The notes under the pieces are model-generated. The model was not told the DNA's origin. It ran no database searches and saw only the letters and a list, made by a program, of their open reading frames with translations. From Phaseolus vulgaris (lineage: Eukaryota > Streptophyta > Magnoliopsida > Fabales > Fabaceae), in the NCBI RefSeq assembly GCF_000499845.2, contig NC_023751.2, positions 33,478,309 through 33,542,308 on the forward strand: a stretch of DNA of 64,000 nt, given 5' to 3'. The translations under genes and the position numbers were made by a program. Every line of letters begins with the position of its first letter. The stretch's first letter is position 1. Of this stretch, positions 45,927 through 58,600 are shown piece after piece.

Positions 45927-46352
45927 CAAAAGGTTGTAATTCAAAACGTTGTACTTCCATATTTTTTTTCTTTTTTTGTCGTATTAGTTATCATCTTTCA
46001 ATGTTAAAGTTAGCATACAACTGAAAAAGAGAAAGTAAGAGGCACATGTTATGTTTTTTTTTTATCAAAGAATAAAATATCCCAACCCTTATACATGATT
46101 CAGAGACCACTTTAGTGTCATATGTTAGCAACAAATCATAAGCAATCAAAATAAAAGCTGTTTACTGCATAAAATGCATAAAAGCTGCACCAACTGTGCT
46201 ATAAGACTTTCGACCTGCATCTTCTGGATTGGCCAACTCCTGCACACCAAAAATCTCCAAAATTCTAGAACAAGTAAGAGGCACATGTAAAATGGAATAA
46301 TGATTTGTCAAATGGTAGGAAAATAAGAGTGAAACTAATTGATAAAAAAACA

Positions 46353-46355
<3 letters not shown>
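45927..46355. other. PME 3' flank copy
   Basis: The sequence around CTTCCATA...TTTTTGTCGTATTAGTTATCATCTTTCAATG and GAGTGAAACTAATTGATAAAAAAAC matches 53110-53313, the 3' flank of the intact PME, and is interrupted by a short LINE tail (46050-46271). The order confirms that this is the downstream end of the truncated PME copy. Confidence 0.8.
46050..46271 (-). mobile_element. Short LINE 3' tail with 17-bp target duplication
   Basis: The 222-bp insertion lies between copies of AAGTAAGAGGCACATGT (46033-46049 and 46272-46288). It has a poly(A) run on the minus strand (T-run at about 46053-46062), and the adjacent 3' sequence (TTGGGATATTTTATTCTTTGATAAAAA on minus) resembles the LINE at 5079-6349. 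The matching PME flank at about 53196-53215 has a single uninterrupted copy of this target. It holds a small C-terminal peptide only. Confidence 0.85.

Positions 46356-46400
<45 letters not shown>
46351..46400. repeat. (AT)n microsatellite at a junction
   Basis: A TA run of about 48 bp that separates PME 3' flank from ALS 3' flank. The ALS flank has its own TA run at 29829-29852 at the matching place, so the switch occurred in or next to the microsatellite. Confidence 0.9.
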
Positions 46401-46401
<1 letters not shown>

Positions 46402-46403
46402 GA

Positions 46404-47019
46404 AAAAAAATGATGTTTTTCTTTTACTAGAATTAGTTTAGATTCATATTAAAAAATATATAATCTACTATTAATGTTTAATTTTAAAATAAATTTAAGT
46501 AAACAAGATAAAAATGGTAATACTCATACTTGAACCTTTAACTCAATATTTAAAGGATAAAATTAATTGCCGAGACATATCATGTTTGTTGAATTAATTT
46601 AATTTATTAAAATAAATTATATTATCTAATTGTGTAACTTAAATTTAAAATAATTATTTGATTAAAAAATATTTTTAATTAAGAAAAAATATTTAAAATT
46701 AAAAAAATATATTTATATATAATAGAAAAATAAGAATATTTTGAATTAATATTTTTAAGAAACACATAAGAAAACTAATTTGGCCAAATTGTAAATATTA
46801 TTGTACTATATCATATATCATCTTCGGATAATTGTCTAGGAGTTAGACGATTTTCTTTAGTACCATCGAAGCCTTTTGCATTATTTATTCAAGAATGATC
46901 AATTGGCAAAAGTTGACGATTTTTCATATAACAAATTTTTTTTTCATTTGGTAAACTTAAGGATCGTGTATTTCTATTATAATAAGGATATGCAATTTTT
47001 TATTTAATACTCCATCCTA

Positions 47020-47055
<36 letters not shown>

Positions 47056-48064
47056 TATGATGCATGTAATATTAAAATGAAAACAACAACAATCTTTCTT
47101 GTAACATCGCTATATTTTCTAGTAACCATAATCTGTATGAAATATTAAAATAAATATATAAACATAATACAAATATGTTTACAACTCTTTCATATAACGT
47201 TTCAAAACATATCTCTCTTCATAAGACTTTAAATATTTACATAAAATTAAAACAAATATTCAAAATAAAATAAAATATTTTTATCATCCAGCTCCTCTCA
47301 CCGAGGAGTTATATCACCGGTAACATCATCTGCTCTCGTGTAAATACATGATCATCACAGATTAAAGAAAACAACAACAAAATAAAACAAATGGTAAGCT
47401 AGCTATTTTTAAAACTTATAATATAAATATAACTTTAAACATCCACATAAAGGCAACAATTCTCATGCATTTCACACAACCATCAAGTGTCTATCAAAAT
47501 TCACAATTCATCTTTCTCATGTCAGACTTCTACTGACTCACAACACATAGACACTTGACTCTACTTCTGGAAGACTCGTGTATTGAAATTAGAATCCTGA
47601 GACATTCACCTGTCATACTACTCGCTATGAATCCACACAACCATGTGCATAAACATCTTAATATCTCATCATCTCGTATGACAAGGTAAATTCATATGAC
47701 TTGAAATACCTGTTTATATTTCAAACCGCAAACAAAGTCATATGAACCTTCATCGACTCTCACCAATTGAATAACTTCGTCTATGTGATTCCATTATATC
47801 ACTAAAATCAAGATCGTCTCATTGGATCGGGACCTGACAGATCAATACACCCTAATAACAGTTTCAACACGGTATTTCCTTTTCTGAAAATACTATGTTT
47901 TTATCACACTTTTGCATCCTTGCACACTTCATTTAAGACATCAATACACCATTTAAATCACAATATATTTTAAACTTTCTAAACAATCCAAATATATCTC
48001 AAAATTCATTAAAACACATAACTAAGTTCCTTTAATCATATTTTTAAATAAAAATTAGAATTTT
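46404..48064. repeat. Copy of the ALS 3' flank and part of the long LTR
   Basis: It matches about 29858-31545: A+T-rich ALS flank up to about 47040, then from TGTAACATC (47100) about 960 bp of the LTR family at 30569-32624. The LTR is cut off near 48064, before the palindrome block. A TA run of about 35 bp near 47020-47053 is longer than in the other copy. Confidence 0.85.
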
Positions 48065-48269
48065 GATAAGTGCCAATGTGTAGTTTTTATGATTGAGAAA
48101 ATTGAACACTTAGAAACTTAATGGTTGCTTAATGTAAGCAAATTACCCTAATATGAAAATTATTGAATCCGATTATATATGTTCTACGAGTGTCGGTGTT
48201 CAATACGTGTGTCCAACACGGACACGCCTTTTAAGAGGAGTGTCCGAACTTCATAAATTACAATATCAC

Positions 48270-49240
48270 AATATCTCCTTATTCACACTCCATTGTTCAT
48301 TTATACTACGTACGTCTTCTTCTACTTCACTCTCCACTACTTTTTCACACTCCACCCCACCCTGCTTGTACTTTAGTGTGCTCAAATCTTCAATTGAAAG
48401 CACCTTTGTCCAAAACTCCATTCACCATCGCGTTATCGTATTACTGTCAAAGTCAAAATGTTGTGAAAAATCAAGGTCTAAGACATTTAATTTTCTCATA
48501 GTTTAGGTTTTCATTATGAAAATTGGGATTTGAATCCATTTAGGATTTATGGGTGACCTTCCAATTGATATTTTTTAAATGAAAGTTAAATAATTATTTT
48601 AAATAAAAATGAAGGATGATAAAAAAAAATCCGTGAAAAGTAAAATTTTATGTTTCAAGAACTTTAAAAAAAATTGTTTACTTTTAGTTTTAGTTTTTTA
48701 CTTATTTCTTTTTGTTGTAAAAAAATATAATAAATATAAAAATATAATTATATATCACTAAATATATTTCTCGATCTAACTCCGCTGAAAATTTTTATCT
48801 CTCAAGACAAAAAAATTTAAAACAATGATACCAAAAAATATCTTTTTACTTTTCGCAGCGCCATTTCACTGTCCGCACTCCTCACTTTTCTTATTCATCT
48901 TTACTTTTCCACCCGCATTTCACTGTCCGCACCGCTTTCTCCTCTCACTAACTTTTTTTTTCGCACCCCTATTTCACTGTCCGCATGCCTCTCTTCTCTC
49001 CTTCACCTTTACTTTTTGCACGCGCATTTCACTGTTCTCACTCCCCTCATCCACACCCTCTTCGCCTCAACCCCACATCAACTCTCTTTCGCATGTTCCT
49101 CTCTCTCTTCTCTTCAACAAAACCATATAGATGAGTAATGATACTTTTGATACTCCAATTTTTTCTCTTTCATTCAACTTAAAATTTCATTAATTATTAT
49201 TTTATTTTTATTATAATAATAAAATATTTTTCAAGTGATT
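48270..49240. repeat. Copy of the 37.4-38.5 kb segment
   Basis: Matches 37410-38520 with shared CGCATTTCACTGTCCGCAC-type motifs and pyrimidine-rich blocks. Open frames (48153-48506, 48825-49130) are not supported as genes. Confidence 0.7.
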
Positions 49241-50917
49241 GTGAAAAAAAAAGTAATGTTAAATAAAACTTTTTCTAATAATAATAATGATATTTACCTA
49301 CAAATGAGTATGAGTGAGAAAACTTAAAATTATATTACCCACAAATAAAATTTTGGAAAATTTGTCGTGATTATCTATGAATTTGGACGGTTGGTAATAA
49401 GTAATTACCTTAAAAAAAAATTTGCTATTTCTATGAATTCTTTTTCTGATAATAAAGTCAAAAGAGTTTTGTGATCCAAGATACCAAGAAAATGAAAACA
49501 AATAGAAATGAGCACAGCAACAAAGAAAATTCACCTGTAATTAACGTTCAACCATAAAATAGTAAGTGAATAAAAAAAGAAAGTTTGGATTCAATTATAT
49601 TTCGGTGTAATAGAGTATATCAATATATAAGCTTTTAGATTTTATCCTACAAGTCAAATTATATTTTTAAAAAATAACCTCCGATATAATAAGAATTATG
49701 TTTTAATGGATTATATGACCTATATCATATTACTGTAACAAATATAAACTATAAGATAGAATCTCGACTAGTGCATAACTGAAATAAGATAAATAATAAA
49801 AAAACATTATTTAAAAAATGTTCAAATATTTTTGTTCTTAAAAATATAGTTATATTTTGTTCTCGTAAAACTTCATTTAACTTTTAGCTTTGGAAAAATA
49901 AATAATGATCATTATTATTTTGTTTTTATAATTCTTTAAATATATTTTGCAAAAAATTAAAATTAAATTATCTAATACATTTTACAAGGACGAAATATAT
50001 TTACAAAAACTAAATAAAATCACAAAGACCAAATTCCAAAACCAAACTTTTGCAATTATAGACTATTTGAATACTAATTTTTCTTCTTTCTTTTACAGTT
50101 AAATTTCACACATACTTATGCAATTAGTAAAAATATATTTATTAATAATTATTTAAAATTACATTGAATTCTTGTGATTTTGATCTTATATTACCCTTCC
50201 TTTTATTACCCTCTAGTAATTAAAATTCCCCTCTATATAAATGCTATATTGGTGCTACACTTCATTCAGAAAACCAGCTGCTATCTGTAATGCTTTAGCC
50301 AGTGTCCATGCAATTTGGATTTTCTGCAATAGTTGCAAAATCTCTTCATTACATTCTAAATATGCCCTCCTTTCTGTACCTACTGAATCAGTTCCCTAAA
50401 TACATAACTTTCCATATAACACTCTTTTTACGGTTCAATTATTCTTCATTCTTTGCAAAATTTTGCAACCTTAGAAAGCACAGAAATTCTTTTTTATATT
50501 TCTTTCTTTATCACTAAATTATTATGTAGAGTATAAACAGTTTCTCAACGAGTGTCATTGTGTTCGACATGTTGAATTATTAATGATGTTTTTTAGAAGT
50601 GGAAAAAATAAGAAAGCTGAGAGGCAGCCGGAGATGATTTTAGTTAACTTTATTATGAAGTTCTTCAAGTAGATGTTATCCTTTTCATTGATGATTATAA
50701 AAAAAGATAAAATATTTTAAATAAATTAGATATTTCTTTCACTTCAACATGGCATGAGTTAAATGGTAGGTAATAATATGTTGAAAATGTTATATTTGAA
50801 TAACAGTCTGATTTTTAATATATAAATTATAATTATCAACTTAAACAGTGATGATATAAATTTTCATACCATGTTTCATAAATTTTGGAGATTATAGATA
50901 TTACAGTGTTTCACTGT
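49241..50917. other. Intergenic region upstream of the second PME gene
   Basis: No gene recognised. Short open frames (49298-49534 -, 50302-50517 +) lack family signatures. The last part is presumed promoter. Confidence 0.4.
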
Positions 50918-50925
50918 CTATAAAT
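50918..50925 (+). promoter_or_regulatory. Candidate TATA box of the second PME gene
   Basis: CTATAAAT about 65-73 bp before the chosen ATG. Positional inference. Confidence 0.45.
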
Positions 50926-50990
50926 TCTGCCTCCAAAACACAAGGTTACACTTGAATAAACTACTAAAAAGTCTTATGCAATTCATTTCA

Positions 50991-52729
50991 ATGGCTGTTT
51001 TCTGGACAAAACAGCCAGCTCCTATTCCATCTGCTACATTCATCTTCATCTTCTTCTTCTTTGCTCCCTGTGATTTGGCGATACTCCATAACCTGAAAGT
51101 TTCTCCTTCCGAATTCTTAGGCTCCGTGAGAAAAGTAGGTGATGTTTTGCAAAACGTTACCTCCACTCTCAAATCCGAGTTCAACAATGTGAAGAGTGTG
51201 TTTCCTCTTTCTGATGCCATTTTCGCATGTCTGGAGTTGTTGGACTTGTCAGCTGATGAACTCAGCTGGTCTATTTCCGCAGTTGAAAGTCCCCAAGGTA
51301 TCATCTTTATCTCAAGGTTCTATAAAACCAAACAAATTCTCCATGAGTCTCTCATATATAATCTCATTTATGTTACTTAGAATAAAAGGTATACGTATGT
51401 ACATAATATTTGTGGCATGGCAGGGAAGCATAACAGTACTGGGAATCTGAGCTCTGATTTGAGCACATGGCTAAGTGCTGTACTTGCGAACACAGACACG
51501 TGCATGGAAGGTTTTGATGGTACAAGTGAAAGTGTGAAGGATTTGATATCCAATGAAATTAAGGAAGTGACGTGGTATCTCCAAAAGCTGGTGAACCAGA
51601 TTGTTTGGGATTATTTCAGAAGGGACAAAGTTCCTTCATGGGTTGAACCACTGCTGCAGAGAAAAACGATGCCTGCGGATGCTGTAGTTGCTGCTGATGG
51701 GAGTGGTGATTTTACTAGGGTGATGGATGCTGTGAATGCAGCTCCTGAGTATAGCATGAGACACTTTGTGATACACATAAAGAAGGGTTTGTACACTGAG
51801 AAAGTTGAGATTAAAAAGAACAAGTGGAACCTTGTGATGATTGGAGAGGGTATGGATGCTACTGTTATCTCCGGTAACCTCAGCCGTACTGAAAATTTAA
51901 CCACATTCAGAACAGCTACCTTTGGTAAGGAAACTTCATGATAATACTAACAACTAAAAAGTAATTTGTCTGCTTCACTTGCTGAAATTTCGGGTTTGAT
52001 TCTAATTCTTTTACCTTCTTTTATGGTGAAGCTGTGAATGGGAGAGGATTCATAGCAACAGCCATTTCCTTCAAGAACACTGCAGGACCCGAAAGAAACC
52101 AAGCTGTTGCACTGAGATCAGATTCTGATCTCTCTGTGTTCCACCGATGTGGGATTTTTGGCTACCAAGACACCCTCTATGCTCACTCCTTGCGCCAATT
52201 TTACAGAGAATGCAAAATAAGTGGCACTGTGGATTTCATATTTGGACATGCCAGTGCAGTGTTCCAGAACTGCACAATACTGGTAAAAAAGGGCTTACAA
52301 GGACAGAAGAACACAATCACAGCTCAAGGAGAAACGTGCCCTTCTCAGTCATCTGGCTTCTCCATCCAATTCTCCAACATTTCAGCAGACTATGACCTTC
52401 TGCCCTCAGTTAACAGCACCTCAACGTACCTTGGGAGGCCGTGGAAGAAATATTCTAGAGCAGTTTTCATGCAGTCTTACATGAGTGAGGTGTTAAGGCC
52501 AGAAGGGTGGCTCGAGTGGAATGGATCATTGTATTTGGACACTTTGTACTTTGGAGAGTACAAGAATTATGGACCAGGAGCTAGGGTTGATAAGAGAGTG
52601 AAGTGGCCAGGGTACCATGTCATAAATGATTCTAGCCAGGTTTATAACTTCACTGTTGCCAATCTCCTTTTGGGGGATCTTTGGATACCTTCAACTGGTG
52701 TAACATACACTCCTGGATTTGGAGTCTGA
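50991..52729 (+). CDS. Pectin methylesterase with inhibitor-like pro-domain (type I), three exons
   Basis: Exons 50991-51297, 51424-51924 and 52032-52729 join in frame to give 501 residues, paralogous to 15491-19236 with the same exon phases. A hydrophobic stretch (residues about 15-28) suggests secretion, and a PMEI-like region follows. Catalytic-domain residues are Q293, Q315, D316 (GYQDTLY), D337 (GTVDFIFG), R405 and W407 (LGRPW). The pro-region to mature junction reads [11 protein letters not shown], without the usual basic motif just before LLQ. An in-frame ATG 15 bp upstream (50976) is an alternative start, but the one at 50991 gives a cleaner signal-like N-terminus. Introns are short (126 and 107 bp). 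The gene appears intact. Confidence 0.95.
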
Positions 52730-54312
52730 AACACTACTCCTACACTTTGCCTGTGTTCATAACTTGCTAAAGTGATTATGTAGATTAAAGATATGAACAA
52801 TAATTATTATAAAATAACTGCAGAAATTATAGCTTTGTCTTACTTTATCTGTTGGTGCCTAATTCCTAAATATTATCTACGAATGACTTTTTTATACACA
52901 TTTTTTAGAAGAGAATACAGGAAGATTTGATGAAGTAATATTTTTTTAGAAACCAAAACTAACTATGAAGGTAAGTTAGTGTTAGAAATTCAATTAGAAC
53001 CTTATTTAATAGGATTGAAACATATGTGAAATGCTCAATTTTTTATTATTTTTTCTGATAAAAAAATTTAACTTGAGAATTATATTGTGCTTTTGTTTTT
53101 GTCTCATCATCAAAGAGGTGTACTTCCATATACTTTCCTTTTTTTGTCACATTAGTCATCATGTTTCAATGTTAAGCTAATATACAACTTAAAAGAGAAA
53201 GTAAGAAGCACAGGTAATAAAATGGAAGGGTATTAATTAATTGCCACTTTATAATTGGTAGTGACAAAAGGTAGGAGTAAGAGTGAAACTAATTGATAAA
53301 AAAACACAGCATATATGTCATTTTGTGTTGTTAAGAGGTCAAGCAATTTAAGAGAAAAAAAACAAAGGCAAAGGTCAAGATCAAAGAATGATCACAAGCT
53401 TCAAACTAAATAACCAGTGCAGCTATGACAATTGATAAGTTTTGTTGCTTAGTTGCCATGGACAAGGACTTGTTGGAACCAGGCTCTAATGCCCCCATTG
53501 GTGGGTGAAGGGTCTTGGTCAGTTATAATTGATAAACCATTGAAGTTGCATCCATATCTGCTTTAATCTGTCACTTGTTGGCAACACAAATGAAGTAAGT
53601 TTTGGTCCTATTACCCAATTAGTGCACTCCCTTGAAGTCCCACGCAATCTTTAAGCTATATATCCCTTCTTCCTCTTGTTATCAATTCTAGCAAAGAAAA
53701 GAGCAAGTATTTTAATTTGCATTATTGAAAATTAATAACACCGATAATAATTATTTGATCAAGTATTTATCATCATATAAAAATTATAATTTATAATTAT
53801 TTTTTTCTACTTAATAACATAACAACCAATATAAATTTGTTTATTATGGATCAACCTCACTTATTTTTACTATATGAACATTAATGAAATTTGAAACAAA
53901 AGTCAGTTTCTTTAAGTACTTTGTCCCTTCGGCTTACTCGAGTTTTTTTTCCTATTTTCCAAGTAAAGTTGACATCATAGTTTGTCATGAGTATAATCAT
54001 GACAAGGGCATGGAAGATATAATTTGGAGGGAAACAAGAAAGAACAAGTGGCTATAGATTCAAAGGCAAATCAATCCAAGAAACACTACAAGAATTCCGT
54101 AGGTAAGGTAACAGCTAAAATCTAGGAGTAAGTAATTCAAAATACTTTATTTTTTAAATTTTAATTATTATTTGAATCTTTTATTTATTTATTTTCAATT
54201 ATTATAATTAAAGTTAGAACTAAACTCCAGCAACAGGTGAAACTCAAAGCTAAGTCCCTTGAAGAATGTCCAAAGAAGCTTTAACCATTACACCAGTCAA
54301 GTTTTATTGTCA
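52730..54312. other. 3' flank of the second PME and intergenic sequence
   Basis: The first part (to about 53315) is the parent of the flank copied at 45927-46355. No further gene recognised. Confidence 0.5.
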
Positions 54313-54315
54313 TGT

Positions 54316-54695
54316 CACTACAAGAAAATTATGAAATAGAAACCAAATTTTAGATACCAAAATAATTAGTTGCAATAGTAACTAAATTAGAGACCATTTT
54401 AAAAACTAAAAAAAATTGGTTTCTAAACTAGTTTCTATTATTGTTAAATAGTTTCTAAATTGGTATCTAATTAACAATCAAGATTTTTGCTACCAAATTT
54501 AGAAACTAAATTATTGGTAGTTAAAACTTTGGTTGCTAATTAGATACCAATTTAGAAACTATTTAACAATAATAGAAACTAATTTAGAAACCATTTTTTT
54601 TTTAGTTTCTAAAATGATCTTTAATTTAGTTACTATTGTAACTAATTATTTTGGTCTCTAAAAATTGGTTTCTATTTGATGATTTTCTTGTAGTG
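54316..54695. mobile_element. Foldback MITE with CACTA ends and TGT target duplication
   Basis: It starts CACTACAAGAAAAT and ends ATTTTCTTGTAGTG, flanked by TGT at 54313-54315 and 54696-54698 (3-bp duplication, as in CACTA elements). Both arms are reverse complements over nearly the whole 380 bp: TAGATACCAAAATAATTAGTT and its complement lie at matching places. No coding capacity. Confidence 0.85.
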
Positions 54696-54698
54696 TGT

Positions 54699-55223
54699 TA
54701 TGATTATTATTATACTTATTAGTATGATCATCAATATTAATAATATTATTAATATTATGAAATATTATTAATATTATTAATATTATTAAATATTATTATT
54801 ATTATTAAATATTATTATTATTAAATATTATTATTATTAAATATTATTATTATTATTTATGAATATTAATTATGGTTTTATAATTATTCATATTATAATA
54901 ATATTTTTAATATTATGTATATAATTATTATGATAATAATTGGTAGGTAATAAATATCCGTGAGTGATAGTTCGTAGGTAATAGAGATTCGTGAGTAATA
55001 GTTAGAAGGTAATAGATATCCGTAAGTAAAAGGTGGTAGGTAATAAGATCCGTGGATAATAGTTGGTAGGTAATGCTGAATTTACCTACGGATTCAGAAT
55101 TTGTGTGTAATATCCGGAGATAATGTTGTTTGTGGGTAATATCCGTAGATAATGTTGAATTTACCTACGGATTCAGATTCGTAGGTAAAAGTCCGTAGAT
55201 AATATTGATTTTTTTTTGTAGTG
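54699..55223. mobile_element. CACTA-like repeat with AAT-rich core and GTAGGTAAT tandem motifs
   Basis: An AAT/ATT-rich core (about 54720-54945) is followed by repeated copies of GGTAGGTAATAnATATCCGT-type units (about 54950-55200) and ends TTTTTTTTGTAGTG at 55223, a CACTA-type end. It resembles 2574-3413 in layout. The left end was not resolved and may be masked by the MITE next to it. Confidence 0.5.
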
Positions 55224-55690
55224 AAAATGCAAGGTATAGAATAATTACGTGATTATTAATAAAACCTAAAATAAATATTTAAGAAATGAGTATTTTGTTA
55301 AGTTTCTTCGTCGATCCATTTGATGCAAATACTTTCACATCTTCTTGCACTGAATCCATAAGTTAGGGTAAGTTTTAATTTAAACTAAAGAAATTTTGTT
55401 GTCATTGAAGAAAAACCAATTGATCTCAATATTCCCATATTATCATAGTGCATCTTCATTGTAAAAAAAAAAACAAAATATCAACTAGTTCTTTGAATTT
55501 AACTATTTAATATTTTAAAAAAATTATAAAATTTTACCAATATCCTACCATATAATTTTCTTCTCTTACTGACTAACATATGATCTCAAGAACGTGTAAA
55601 AGATTGAAATCTTTTTTTTTTTTAGTTAAGGCATCAATAGTGAGGATCGTATGTGGACACTAAATAGCATCAACCAAACTTTCGCTATTA
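55224..55690. other. Intergenic stretch
   Basis: A+T-rich; no gene or bounded repeat recognised. Confidence 0.4.
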
Positions 55691-55699
55691 AAAAAATCA

Positions 55700-58600
55700 T
55701 ATAAAACGAGAGAAAGTGTGGGTTATACTCACGTAAACTTAAAAAAAAATGGGTTGCGTTGGTCAAACCGTCACTCCTTAAAATATAAATAATAATAAAA
55801 ATTTGAAGGTTAAGCCCACGCTATCCATTTTAAAATTAAATTTAAATAATAATAAAATTGTGAAGGTTGAGCCTACGCAAATAATTAATTTTTATTTATT
55901 TTAAAACTGCTCAGGGTGCGTGGAGAAAAAAATGTGTGTGGAAAACGTTCGTACTCCACAATACTTTTAACCTTTTCGAAGCTTCAGCATAGCCGTTGAG
56001 CAGTGCGTGGTGCGAGCTTGAGCAGTGTGTGAGAACCTTCGTACTCAATAGCGTGCGAACGTGAGAACGCGACCGTGGGAATGTGCGATCGTGAAACCGT
56101 GGAACTGTGACCGTGAGTTTCACATTTCCTTCCTTTTTCAGACTCAACTTTAGGTTTTGCCTAATTTAATTCTTCTTGTGTATATTGTGTAATTTTGTTT
56201 TACCCTAGGTTTGTAATTCACCATGGTAGAAACAGCTTAATCCTTGGACCAAGAATTTTGGGTTCTGGAGGCTACGGAGGATTTTGTATAGGAAGAGGTT
56301 TGGTGTGCATTGTGAGGTCCACTCTTTGGGTGGAGCAAAACCAGTGGCAAGGCTTTGAAACTAGTATGGAGCTTTGGTGAATTAGACACGTTGCAACAAT
56401 TAAATAGAAGGCTTCCTAATCTTTCGGCTGCTGCAGAATTGTTATTTCTTAGGCAACTGAAGGAGAAAGTGAATGTTGTGGTTGAGAAAGTGTGATTCTG
56501 CAGGGGCTTAGTTGTAGGGGCTTAGAAGACAAGGTAGGGGCTGGTGGTATTGGAGGGGTAGTATTTATGAAGCTGGTTTTTCTGATGAGAGGATTGTGAT
56601 GCCAACTTGATGGATATGTGAAGTTTTTTATATGTTGCCATATTAGTTTCAATTTCTAATTTTGTCCCAACATTAATTATATTAAATGTAAGTTTATTCT
56701 TGGAGGCTTTAGTTGGAGCATATGGAAAAACAAAGGGTTCTATGAATGAGTTATTGAATAACCAAGAAGCCTTGGCGTTTTCCCATACAGGCAGAGGGAT
56801 ATCAAAAGGCTTGAAATGGTTGATGGAAGGATACTGCAGTGTTTACCAAGGCAACAACTAGCTTGGTGCAGGTGCTGCTTACGATGGGTAATGAGTAGGA
56901 CGGTTATGGATGGACCAAAATGTTGAACAGAACATTGGCTGGAGCTGTGAACTTGGACTATGGAGTTATGAACCTTGTAGGGGTTGGTATAGGTGGAACT
57001 TGTTGAAGGCCTATGTTAAAGGTTAGATTGGTGGAGGTGCTGGTTTTTGCTGGGTGGTTAGATTGGTGCAGAATTGGGGTTGGTTAAGAGGCATAGAAGA
57101 TTGAAGAATAACATATGACTGAAGCCTATATTCATGCTACGGGTGGTATAATACAAAGGAAAACTGAAAATCAGGTTCATTTGCGTGGTGGACCAGTTGG
57201 CTTACCATCAAGTTGATTACTTTTTTGCTGATTGGTGGTGTTAAGTACATAACCAGTAGGTGCTATGTCTCTTTTTTGGGTCCAGTACAGGTGGTATCTA
57301 AATTCTTGCTCATATCAGTTACAACTATAACAATTCTTAGGGGTTTATGTTTTTGGTATTTATTGGTTTTGCTTTACCGCATCTAGTGTAGCTCCTGGTG
57401 TAGTATTGGCTTATTATAACGCATATGGGTGGTTTACATGCCTTCCTTTAGAAGGTCTTGACACACGTTCAAGGTTTAAGTGTGCCTAGAAGATGATCTT
57501 TTTTGGTTCGATTGCAAGGACTTTTATGTGAATATTTTGAACAATTCTGTAGGTCTAACATTGATGCAGTGTAATGGTATGAAGGGTGCATGGTCTGCTG
57601 TTTGTTAGGGGAAGTTTTTTGGTGTTTAAATGTTTTTTTGTAGCTGCATAAAGTGTTGTAGAACCATGCAATAATAGCCAAGAAATCTAGCAACCTTTTT
57701 TAGATGAAGTTTGTCTCTATTTGGACTCTGGATATATACAAAAGTTATGAACCCAAATATTCTATGAATGAGGCCATTTGGGATCTTCTTGAAGTGAGGG
57801 AAATATTTTTTAGAGTTTCTCAAAGTGTTCCCAGTAGGTTTTTCGGCCTTTTTAATATTGAATCCTACCTCTGTTGATTTTGGGATTAGACATTATGGAG
57901 ATGCAAATCAACAACTGACTGTGTAATAGGTGATTTTACAAAGAAGAGAAAACAACAATAAAGACTGTTACAATAAGTGCATCAATTAAGGTTGCACCCT
58001 CTTGAAGGTCATAAGTGATCAAAACAGAGACAAGAGCTAGAACTCTAATACCTAATGAAAAAAATATGCATTAACTGTCCTCAAATAAAGGAAATAAATC
58101 TCCACAAATAAAGATTTTAAATTTATAGCAAATTTACAAAATAAATTCCTAATTCCAATTCCCTAACTTTAGGATTTCTTACAAACAAATATAGATTTAT
58201 TATCCAATCATTCTATATTGACCGTACAATCAATATGCAGTATTTACACCCTTATTTCAACATCTTTTTTAGTCAATTTGTGATTCTCCTAGATTGTGCG
58301 AAATCTCATATGGCAAGTACTATGTGTAAGCACAAACTATATAAAATTTAGAAAATATAGTAAGATTATATAGATAAAAAGTTATGTGTATATTAAGATA
58401 ATGATTTGAGAGAGTGTGTGTGAAAAATGATTGATGCAGTCTGTGATATTAGTACACTGTAAACACAAATAAAGGACATATAAAAGATTGAGTATCCATG
58501 CTATTTGAGCTTATGAAAGTGTAGGTTTAGCCCACGCTTCTTTGTGTGACAAACTTTAATAAATATAAATATCTTTTGAAGGCTAAGCCCACACTAATTT

